A stretch of 32,815 nucleotides of DNA, from positions 1-32,815 of the forward strand of contig JAAZMI010000055.1 of the NCBI GenBank assembly GCA_012798895.1, written 5' to 3'. A program made the position numbers and the translations under genes. The notes below the pieces were generated by a model, which ran no database searches, was not told the origin of the DNA, and saw only the letters and a program-made list of their open reading frames with translations. Positions 16,599 to 24,726 of this stretch are shown in pieces (positions within the stretch are counted from its first letter, which is position 1; every line of letters starts with the position of its first letter). This stretch comes from Bacillota bacterium. Lineage in GTDB: Bacteria; Bacillota; Dethiobacteria; DTU022; UBA8154.

Positions 16599-17393
16599 AT
16601 GTCTGAAGAAAAGCAGCTTTTAGCTTATCCATTACTCACGGAGAAAAAATGGGCGGCCTCCTTTTTGTCCTTGCTTAGAAAGGCGGCTGCTTCTCAAAAT
16701 AGGCAGTGTTCACTTTTTGCTGACCCGCGGCAACAGGAGATTGCCCGGGAGCTGCTACGACATTTTCCGGAACTTAAATGCTATCTTTGGGGAGGATATC
16801 CTGCTGCGGAGCGGGTTAGAATCTGCCTGTCTTCTTCTCCGCTGGCCGGCGATGAGGAGAAAGAGGTGTTGAGCTGTCTGGTGCTGCGGGGTGATTTCCC
16901 GGCGGATATGCTCAGCCACAGGGATTTTCTGGGGGCACTATTGGGATTGGGCCTAAAAAGAGAGATGATCGGCGATATTATCTACCAGGGGGCAGAGAAA
17001 GTTTTCGTCATTTTAGCGAGGAAGCTGGCTTCTTTTGTGCGATTTAATCTAAAAAAAGCAGGCAGCTACCCGCTGGAGGTAGAGGAGTTGCCCCTGGACG
17101 AATTAAGGTCAAGTTTGGCGCCGCGCCGCGTTAAAGAGATCAGAGGCACAGTAGCCTCCTTGAGGCTTGATGCGGTCTCCGGATTGGGTTTTGGCCTTTC
17201 GCGTTCTAAGATTGCTCCCTTGATCCGGGGCGAACAGGTCAAGATCAATCACGAGGTTATCAAGCAGCCCGCGAGGGCGGTTCAAGAAGGGGATCTGATC
17301 TCCCTTGCCGGAAGGGGAAGGATCGAGATCGTAGAGGTCGGAGGGAAGAGCCGCAAGGGAAGGACGCATCTTCTGGTTCACCGCATCATCTAA
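16599..17393 (+). CDS. ylmH: YlmH, S4-domain ribosome quality control factor RqcP2
   Basis: RNA-binding protein with an S4 domain. Bacillus subtilis YlmH is reported to bind obstructed 50S subunits and support C-terminal alanine tailing by RqcH. ATG 16599 follows AAGGGGGAAGG; an in-frame GTG 16563 would add 12 residues. The 264 residues hold the YlmH-type N-terminal domain (HRDFLGALLGLGLKREMIGDI near 105-128) and the S4 domain at about 180-245 (SRSKIAPLIRGEQVKINHEVIKQ), ending in HRII. Length matches the Bacillus protein (257). It lies upstream of divIVA as usual. Confidence 0.93.
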   Translation: MSEEKQLLAYPLLTEKKWAASFLSLLRKAAASQNRQCSLFADPRQQEIARELLRHFPELKCYLWGGYPAAERVRICLSSSPLAGDEEKEVLSCLVLRGDFPADMLSHRDFLGALLGLGLKREMIGDIIYQGAEKVFVILARKLASFVRFNLKKAGSYPLEVEELPLDELRSSLAPRRVKEIRGTVASLRLDAVSGLGFGLSRSKIAPLIRGEQVKINHEVIKQPARAVQEGDLISLAGRGRIEIVEVGGKSRKGRTHLLVHRII

Positions 17394-17429
17394 GCTGCCG
17401 GCCGGATCAATGCCACAAAAAAATAAATA

Positions 17430-17458
17430 TTGCCAATTTTTGTCGTTTAAGGTATGAT
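17430..17458 (+). promoter_or_regulatory. Sigma-A-type promoter of divIVA
   Basis: TTGCCA (17430-17435) and TATGAT (17453-17458) are spaced exactly 17 bases. The predicted start is near 17465, about 93 bases before the divIVA GTG. The spacer contains TGTCGTT, a 5-of-7 match to a Spo0A box that I do not consider significant alone. Confidence 0.7.
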
Positions 17459-17557
17459 GTTGTTAACAGGGTCTGTTATTAGGATAATTTTATTTAAATT
17501 TAATTTAAAATGGTCGATATATTTTGGTATGGTATTGATCGGGAAGGGAGGATAACT

Positions 17558-18046
17558 GTGAATATCATCGACATTCAAAACAAGGAATTTGATCGTGCTT
17601 TCCGGGGCTATAAGATGGAGGAAGTTGATGAATTTTTGGATGTGACGGCCAAGGAATTTGAACTTCTGCTTAAAGAAAGAGTAAGCCTGGAGGAAAGATG
17701 CGCCTTGTTGGAAGAGCAACTGGGGCAGTACCAAAAATTGGAAGAGACGCTGCACAATTCCATCATTGTTGCACAAGAAACTGCCGAGGATGTTAAGCGC
17801 AATGCCAATAAAGAGGCCGAATTGATCCGCAAGGAGGCTGAAAAGGAGTCGCAACGCATTATCGAAGAAGCCCGTTTTAAAGCCAGCCGCATCCTGGCCG
17901 AACATGAAGAAGTCCATAAGCAGGCCCAGATTTTCAAGTTGCGATTTCGGTCTTTTATTGAGGCACAGCTTGCTTCGTTGGAGCTGGAGGATTTCTGGTT
18001 GCAGACAGAAGACGAAGATGAGCACGATGTACAAGATATCGGCTAA
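17558..18046 (+). CDS. divIVA: Cell pole and septum protein DivIVA
   Basis: Coiled-coil protein that recognises negatively curved membrane at poles and septa and recruits division or sporulation partners. The start is GTG 17558, 6 bases after AGGGAGG (17545-17551). The frame is open back to ATG 17510, but that extension lacks family similarity. The 162 residues open with IIDIQNKEFDRAFRGYKMEEVDEFLD, the membrane-binding domain, followed by a long charged coiled coil from about 35 to 135. Length matches the Bacillus protein (164). It has its own promoter and precedes the ileS leader. Confidence 0.95.
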   Translation: MNIIDIQNKEFDRAFRGYKMEEVDEFLDVTAKEFELLLKERVSLEERCALLEEQLGQYQKLEETLHNSIIVAQETAEDVKRNANKEAELIRKEAEKESQRIIEEARFKASRILAEHEEVHKQAQIFKLRFRSFIEAQLASLELEDFWLQTEDEDEHDVQDIG

Positions 18047-18066
18047 AAGTTAATGTGTTGGCATTT

Positions 18067-18097
18067 CGTGAACAGGTTCCCGCCGGTTTGGTTCACG
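18067..18097 (+). repeat. Inverted repeat between divIVA and the ileS leader
   Basis: CGTGAAC (18067-18073) and GTTCACG (18091-18097) are perfect inverted arms around a GC-rich 17-base centre. No T run follows directly, so it may be a weak terminator of divIVA or a binding site upstream of the T-box promoter. Confidence 0.5.
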
Positions 18098-18112
18098 GGG
18101 CCACCCCAAGGC

Positions 18113-18141
18113 TTGTTTTCAGGCCGGGGGGCTGGTATACT
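18113..18141 (+). promoter_or_regulatory. Promoter of the ileS T-box leader
   Basis: TTGTTT (18113-18118) and TATACT (18136-18141) are 17 bases apart. An overlapping TATAAT (18141-18146) could also serve as -10. Transcription would start near 18148, just ahead of the T-box stem I. Confidence 0.7.
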
Positions 18142-18147
18142 ATAATT

Positions 18148-18477
18148 AATAAATTGGTGGTAAAATAGGTTAAAAGCCAGGAACGGGAGAGTAAGTAGGG
18201 TTAAACTCCCTCCCAGCGAGCCGGGTTGGGTGAAAGCCGGTAAGGGAGCCGTACTGAAGATCACCCGGGAGCTCTTATCCCCAAAGCAGCGGGGGGACCG
18301 GAGGGTAAGCGTACGATCTGGTTGCGCCGGCGGCCGTAAGGGTAAGCGTAGTACAGGGCTGCGTTAAAGCTTATAAAGAGGCAATTGTATCCTTCTGCCA
18401 CCTTTGGGGAGGGTTATAAACTGTTGCCAGAAGGGTGGTACCGCGGGAAATTCTCGTCCCTGGAGGCGGGATTTTTT
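18148..18477 (+). promoter_or_regulatory. Isoleucine-specific T-box riboswitch upstream of ileS
   Basis: Leader RNA that senses uncharged tRNA-Ile and antiterminates. The hallmark T-box AGGGTGGTACCGCGG is at 18432-18446 and can pair with the NCCA end of tRNA. Stem I contains the GAGCCGGGTT and GGTGAAAGCCGG apical segments. The specifier codon, in the context TGAAG-ATC-ACCC, reads ATC (18260-18262), which is isoleucine and agrees with the downstream gene. Stem III is formed by CTTCTG (18392-18397) and CAGAAG (18428-18433). A 12-base direct repeat, AGGGTAAGCGTA, occurs at 18302-18313 and 18339-18350 between stem I and stem III. Confidence 0.95.
18452..18477 (+). terminator. T-box transcription terminator
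   Basis: TCTCGTCC (18452-18459) pairs with GGCGGGA (18465-18471) with one bulged T and one G-U pair, closing a CTGGA loop, followed by six Ts. It competes with the antiterminator formed by the T-box sequence just upstream. Confidence 0.85.
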
Positions 18478-18526
18478 ATTTTTCGACAATAATATAGACA
18501 TAAATTAAAATAATTAAAGGGGAGGG

Positions 18527-18595
18527 TTGAGCCTGGTTCTCTATTTGAACATCATAATGGCCGGATTGGACCAGGCAGTTGTCTATGGATTATAG
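18527..18595 (+). CDS. Possible upstream ORF (leader peptide) coupled to ileS
   Basis: A 22-codon frame starts at TTG 18527 directly behind a strong ribosome site (AAAGGGGAGGG, 18516-18526) and ends at TAG 18593-18595, overlapping the first codons of ileS by 11 bases. It contains adjacent Ile codons ATC-ATA near its middle. The ileS start itself has only a weak AGG (18573-18575) before it, so ribosomes loaded here could reinitiate on ileS. This is a reading of the sequence, not a known gene; the strong site could also be a relic. Confidence 0.4.
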   Translation: MSLVLYLNIIMAGLDQAVVYGL

Positions 18596-21434
18596 CACTA
18601 CTTTGAATCTACCGCAGACAGATTTCCCCATGCGGGCCGGGTTGCCGCAGAAGGAACCGCAGCGGTTGGCCTATTGGGATAAAATCGATCTCTATCAGAA
18701 AATGAGGGAAAGCAGGCAGAAGGCGCCCGCTTTTATTCTGCATGATGGGCCCCCTTATGCCAACGGCAGTATTCATATGGGTACGGCGATGAATAAGGTT
18801 CTTAAAGATATCATTAATAAATACAAATATATGCAGGGTTTCGATATCCCTTACGTTCCGGGTTGGGATACCCATGGTCTGCCCATCGAGTACCAGGTGA
18901 TTAAAACCAAGAAGATCCGGCGGGAGGAGATCTCCGCGCTGGAGTTTCGCCGGATGTGCCGTGAGTATGCTCTGCGCTATGTGGATATCCAACGGGAACA
19001 ATTTATTAGACTGGGGGTGGTGGGCGATTGGGATAATCCCTATCTGACGCTTACCCCGGATTATGAGGCGCGGCAGATCGGCATCTTCGGGCAGATGGCG
19101 CAGAAAGGCTATATCTACCAGGGGCTCAAACCGGTCTACTGGTGCCCCCAGTGTGAAACAGCCCTTGCAGAGGCGGAGATAGAATATGCAGAGCGGCGTT
19201 CGCCCTCCATCTTCGTTAAATTTCCGGTGATCGACAGCCCAAGGAAATGGGATGCAGCATACCGGCCGGTATCAATTTTAATCTGGACGACGACGCCCTG
19301 GACGATCCCCGCCAACCTCGCCACGGCTTTGCACCCGGATTATCGCTACGTTCTGGCGGAAGCCGGGGGAGAATATTTCATCCTGGCGGAGGAGCTGCAG
19401 GAAGAAGTATTTGCAAACATCGGTTTTGAGCAGCACAAAGTATGTGCCACCTTCCAGGGCCGTGAACTGGAAGGGTTAACCTACCGCCACCCGCTTTATG
19501 AGCGCGAATCGAAGGTGGTCCTGGCCAACTATGTAACCCTCGAACAGGGCACCGGCTGCGTGCACATTGCACCCGGCCACGGGCAGGAGGACTATGAGAC
19601 GGGTTTGCAGTACGATTTGCCGATCTATGCTCCCATGGACGAGAAAGGGATCTTTACAGCGGAGGCAGGTGAATTTGCCGGGTTGCGCTATGATGAGGGC
19701 AACAAAGCCGTTACAAAGGCGCTGGAGAGGGAGGGCGCTCTCTTGGATCTCTCCTTCATCACGCACCAGTACCCCCATTGCTGGCGCTGTAAGGACGAAG
19801 TGATTTTCCGGGCTACGGAGCAGTGGTTTGCTTCGATTCAGGATTTCCGGGAACAGGCCTTAGCGGCCGTAGAGGAGGTGCGGTGGATCCCGGCCTGGGG
19901 GCAGACCCGCATGGCCAATATGCTCAAGGAACGCCGTGACTGGTGCATCTCCCGCCAGCGGACCTGGGGCGTGCCGCTGCCCATCTTCTACTGCATCCAT
20001 TGCGACGAACCTCTTTTGAATGCAGAAAGCATCGCCGCCGTGCAGGAACTTTTCCAGAAGGAGGGTTCCGATGCCTGGTATATCTACGATGCCGCGGAGA
20101 TTTTACCGCCCGGGTGCAGCTGTCCGGCCTGCGGGAAGAAAGACTTTCGCAAAGAACAGGATACGATGGATGTCTGGTTTGATTCCGGTTCCAGCCACGA
20201 TGCTGTTTTGCAGGACCGGGAGGTAGAAAATCTGCGTTGGCCGGCAGATCTGTATCTGGAGGGAAGCGATCAGTTCCGGGGTTGGTTTCAATCTTCTCTT
20301 TTAACGGCTGTAGCAGCCAGGGGCAAACCTCCTTATCGCAGCGTGCTCAGCCATGGCTGGGTAGTGGATGGCGAAGGCAAGAAGATGTCCAAATCCCTGG
20401 GGAACGTGATTGCCCCGGAGGAAGTGATCAAAAAATATGGTGCGGATATTCTACGTCTCTGGGTTTTCAGCGCCGATTTTACGACCGATGTACACCTTTC
20501 CAGGGAGATATTGAAACAGTTGGCCGAAATATATCGCAAAATCCGCAATACCTGCCGTTTCTTGTTGGGGAATTGTTACGATTTTCAGCCTGCACAGCAC
20601 GGTGTTCCCTACGAACAGCTTGCAGAGGTGGATCGCTGGGCATTGCACCGCTTATTTAAACTGGTCGAAAAAACCACAGCCGCCTATGAGAACTTCGAAT
20701 ATCACCAGATTTTTCATGCCATCCACAACTTTGCCGCCGTGGATATGAGCAATTTCTACCTCGATCTGGTCAAAGACCGGCTCTATGTGCTGGAAAAAGA
20801 GGCCTCTTCCCGCCGGGCGGTCCAGACGGTGCTGGCGGAGATCCTAAAAACGCTTACACTATTGATCGCTCCCGTCCTTTCTTTTACGGCGGAAGAGATC
20901 TGGTCTTACCTTCCCTTCGAGAAAGGAGAAAGCGTGTTTCTAAGAGCCTGGCCCGAACTTCCTGCTTACTATGCAGATCAGGAACTGGCTGATCGCTGGG
21001 AGGTGTTGCTGCAGTTGAGGGAGGAGAGCAACCGGGTTTTAGAGGCGGCTCGGAGAGAAAAGCTGATCGGCTCTTCCCTGCAGGCTGCTGTCGAACTCTA
21101 CCCGGATGCGGAACTCTACCCCAAACTTGCTGCGTACGCAGAGCTGCTTCCCATGCTGTTGATTGTCTCGGATTGCCGCCTGCATGAACCCGGTGCCGGC
21201 ATCGGGCCGGCGGAGGGCGGGAGAGACGGGGATGGTCTGGTTGCCGCCCAGGATCTGGGTTTGAGCCTTAAGATCTATAAAGCGCCGGGTTCTAAATGTC
21301 AGCGTTGCTGGATGTATTCGCCGACAGTGGGGCAATACGGGGACGAACAAGGGGAAGTGTGTTCCCGCTGCCGCGAGATTCTGGCACGGAGCAAGACGGT
21401 TGCCGGGCCGGATAACCAGGCGCAAAAAGAGTGA
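18585..21434 (+). CDS. ileS: Isoleucyl-tRNA synthetase
   Basis: Class I synthetase that charges tRNA-Ile and edits Val-tRNA-Ile. ATG 18585 gives 949 residues and the family-typical opening MDYSTTLNLPQTDFPMRAGLP; TTG 18579 is possible but adds nothing conserved. The HIGH motif is HMGT at 64-67 (PPYANGSIHMGTAMNK). The editing domain has TTTPWTIPANLA. The KMSKS motif is at 600-604. The C-terminal zinc site uses C905, C908, C926 and C929, and a further CSCPAC pair is in the catalytic insertion. Expression is controlled by the upstream T-box. Confidence 0.98.
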   Translation: MDYSTTLNLPQTDFPMRAGLPQKEPQRLAYWDKIDLYQKMRESRQKAPAFILHDGPPYANGSIHMGTAMNKVLKDIINKYKYMQGFDIPYVPGWDTHGLPIEYQVIKTKKIRREEISALEFRRMCREYALRYVDIQREQFIRLGVVGDWDNPYLTLTPDYEARQIGIFGQMAQKGYIYQGLKPVYWCPQCETALAEAEIEYAERRSPSIFVKFPVIDSPRKWDAAYRPVSILIWTTTPWTIPANLATALHPDYRYVLAEAGGEYFILAEELQEEVFANIGFEQHKVCATFQGRELEGLTYRHPLYERESKVVLANYVTLEQGTGCVHIAPGHGQEDYETGLQYDLPIYAPMDEKGIFTAEAGEFAGLRYDEGNKAVTKALEREGALLDLSFITHQYPHCWRCKDEVIFRATEQWFASIQDFREQALAAVEEVRWIPAWGQTRMANMLKERRDWCISRQRTWGVPLPIFYCIHCDEPLLNAESIAAVQELFQKEGSDAWYIYDAAEILPPGCSCPACGKKDFRKEQDTMDVWFDSGSSHDAVLQDREVENLRWPADLYLEGSDQFRGWFQSSLLTAVAARGKPPYRSVLSHGWVVDGEGKKMSKSLGNVIAPEEVIKKYGADILRLWVFSADFTTDVHLSREILKQLAEIYRKIRNTCRFLLGNCYDFQPAQHGVPYEQLAEVDRWALHRLFKLVEKTTAAYENFEYHQIFHAIHNFAAVDMSNFYLDLVKDRLYVLEKEASSRRAVQTVLAEILKTLTLLIAPVLSFTAEEIWSYLPFEKGESVFLRAWPELPAYYADQELADRWEVLLQLREESNRVLEAARREKLIGSSLQAAVELYPDAELYPKLAAYAELLPMLLIVSDCRLHEPGAGIGPAEGGRDGDGLVAAQDLGLSLKIYKAPGSKCQRCWMYSPTVGQYGDEQGEVCSRCREILARSKTVAGPDNQAQKE

Positions 21435-21485
21435 AAAATATATCCCGGGGGAATATATAGGTACTGGAAAAGGTGGAGGAAATTT

Positions 21486-21809
21486 TTGCAAGCGGATGAA
21501 GATCGCCATGGAAAAACCCGGGAGGAGGAGGCAAAGGGCCGGCGGGTACTTTTGGATAAGCTGGCAGAGCTGGCCCAGCAGATGGAAAAATTTAATATAG
21601 CGGCTTATCTGGAGCAGCTAAACAATCCCCGGCGCTATCTAATGGTTAACTTTTTGGGAGGCGTCGTGCGTGGCCTGGGCATCATCTTCGGCATGACCAT
21701 TTTGGGGGCCCTGCTCCTCTATCTATTACAAAAATTGGTTGTTTTAAAGCTGCCGCTGATCGGGGATTTTATTGCCGAACTGGTCCGCATTGTCCTTACC
21801 TACCTTTGA
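21486..21809 (+). CDS. DUF5665-like small membrane protein
   Basis: 107-residue protein of unknown function that resembles the DUF5665 family common in Clostridia. TTG 21486 follows GGTGGAGGA with 5 bases spacing. The first 30 residues are highly charged (EDRHGKTREEEAKGRR), followed by a helix LLDKLAELAQQMEKFNIAAYLEQLNNPRR. Then come one or two membrane segments at about 53-85 that begin NFLGGVVRGLGIIFGMTILGALLLYLL. It lies 51 bases after ileS and 30 bases before the zinc-finger gene. No catalytic motif is visible. Confidence 0.75.
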   Translation: MQADEDRHGKTREEEAKGRRVLLDKLAELAQQMEKFNIAAYLEQLNNPRRYLMVNFLGGVVRGLGIIFGMTILGALLLYLLQKLVVLKLPLIGDFIAELVRIVLTYL

Positions 21810-21839
21810 AAGTAGATAACGAAAGAAACGGTGAAAAGA

Positions 21840-22511
21840 ATGGCAAAACTGGATTATGCGCATTTTAACCGTTTGTTGCAACAAGAAAAAGCGGCTCTCC
21901 TCCAGGATGCAGGCGAGGAAGGGAGGGGCCGGCACAGCTCTTTGAAAGACAGCACCGGCGAACTCTCCCTTATCGACAATCATCCGGCTGATACCGGTTC
22001 GGAGCTTTTTGAACGCTCTAAGGATCTGGCCCTGCACGAAAACCGTTTAAAGACCCTGGATGAGATTAACCGGGCCCTGGAGAGACTTGACCGGGGGGTC
22101 TATGGACGCTGTGTAGTCTGTGGGCGGGAGATTGGGCGCGAACGCCTCGAAGCCCTTCCTTATGCTGCCTGCTGCCGGCGTTGTCAGACCAGGCAGGAGG
22201 AGAGCAGCAGGGAAGAAGATGCAGATCGCCCTGTGGAGGAATCTGTGCTGGCACCGCCTTTTCTACGTACTTTTAAGGACGGCCAGGATTATACCGGGTT
22301 CGACGGGGAGGATGCCTGGCAAAAGGTGGCACGCTATGGTACCTCCAGTTCACCACAGGATGTACCCGGCAATGTGGATAACCCCGCTTTTATTGATGCT
22401 GGGGAAGAGATCGGCCGGGTGGATCACATGGATGCGTTACCTTCCAGGCGCGAGATAAAAAGAAAAAAAGAGTGGGGAGAGGAAGAAGATGCCGGAGGAG
22501 GAGAAGATTAA
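21840..22511 (+). CDS. TraR/DksA-type zinc-finger protein, YteA/YlyA family
   Basis: Sporulation-associated relative of DksA, predicted to bind RNA polymerase. ATG 21840 has GGTGA 5 bases upstream; GTG 21831 is an in-frame alternative. The 223 residues begin with a coiled-coil region, then the family motif DNHPADTGSELFERSKDLAL at about 46-65. The C4 zinc finger follows (C91, C94, C111 or C112, C115), then PVEESVLAPPF and YDGEDAWQKVARYGTSSSPQD-like sequence characteristic of the YteA group, and a highly charged tail. Bacillus subtilis ylyA occupies the same place between ileS and lspA and acts in the forespore. Confidence 0.9.
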   Translation: MAKLDYAHFNRLLQQEKAALLQDAGEEGRGRHSSLKDSTGELSLIDNHPADTGSELFERSKDLALHENRLKTLDEINRALERLDRGVYGRCVVCGREIGRERLEALPYAACCRRCQTRQEESSREEDADRPVEESVLAPPFLRTFKDGQDYTGFDGEDAWQKVARYGTSSSPQDVPGNVDNPAFIDAGEEIGRVDHMDALPSRREIKRKKEWGEEEDAGGGED

Positions 22512-23034
22512 GACAAAAAAAGGTGTATATCTGCCCCAATCTCTGTTGAGGTGGATCCGGAAGCAACAGTTGACAGACCGCGCTCTTGCCTTGATCACCC
22601 TGCTTGTTTTTGCCGGCGATCAACTCAGCAAATTTTGGGTGGGGCGGGTTTTCATGTTGGGGGAAAGCCGGCCCCTCCTGCCGGGCATTTTTCACTTAAC
22701 CTATGTCCGCAATCCGGGGGGTGCTTTTGGGCTTTTAGCCCATAAGACATCCTTTTTTATCGTTGCTTCTCTTCTCGTCATCTTTTTGATTATTTTTGGG
22801 GGCCGCTATCTGAAGACGCACTTTTTTTTATCGCGTCTTGCCCTGGCTCTGCTGCTGGGGGGTGTCCTGGGCAATCTTGGCGACAGGCTGCGCACGGGCT
22901 ATGTTATCGATTTTTTAGATTTTCGTTTCTGGCCGGTTTTCAACTTTGCCGATGTGGCCCTCGTTCTCGGTATTTTTCTGCTGGCCGCCGGTTTTTTAGA
23001 TCCGGATTTTCTCCCCCCGGGGCATAGAGAGTGA
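22489..23034 (+). CDS. lspA: Lipoprotein signal peptidase
   Basis: Inner-membrane aspartic peptidase (signal peptidase II) that cuts prolipoproteins at the lipobox. The 181-residue protein has four membrane segments after a basic cytoplasmic N-terminus. Conserved boxes are TDRALALITLLVFAGDQLSK, YVRNPGGAFGLL and GGVLGNLGDRLRTGYVIDFLDF. The catalytic aspartates are predicted to be D141 (VIDF) and D155 (NFAD). GNLGDR replaces the commoner GNLIDR, a mild variation. Its ATG lies 23 bases inside the upstream zinc-finger gene, behind GGGGAGAGGAAG. Confidence 0.96.
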   Translation: MPEEEKIKTKKGVYLPQSLLRWIRKQQLTDRALALITLLVFAGDQLSKFWVGRVFMLGESRPLLPGIFHLTYVRNPGGAFGLLAHKTSFFIVASLLVIFLIIFGGRYLKTHFFLSRLALALLLGGVLGNLGDRLRTGYVIDFLDFRFWPVFNFADVALVLGIFLLAAGFLDPDFLPPGHRE

Positions 23035-23056
23035 ACCGCATAAGAAAGGATCTTAC

Positions 23057-24527
<1,471 letters not shown>

Positions 24528-24675
24528 ACCGGCCGATGTTATTATGGAGCTTGAGGGAAAAAGAATTGTGTGCTGAATCGTAGGGGAGGAGTGAACCTGT
24601 TACGTAGAAATGTGTGGGGCCACGGAAAAAACAGTTTTTGTCGCTCTGAACGAAATGAATAATTTGTCTTAAGCA

Positions 24676-24712
24676 CAAAAATCATAATACCCCCCGGCTT
24701 TGTCTTGGGGTA
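24676..24712 (-). terminator. Probable terminator of rqcH
   Basis: Read on the minus strand, TACCCC and GGGGTA (plus coordinates 24707-24712 and 24688-24693) form a 6-bp stem followed by TTATGATTTTTG, an imperfect T run. It is 15 bases past the rqcH stop. Confidence 0.5.
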
Positions 24713-24726
24713 ACAGACGTTGAAAA

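Noticed and set aside
17441-17447. Spo0A box in the divIVA promoter
   Set aside because: TGTCGTT matches only 5 of 7 and has no partner box at 10 bases.
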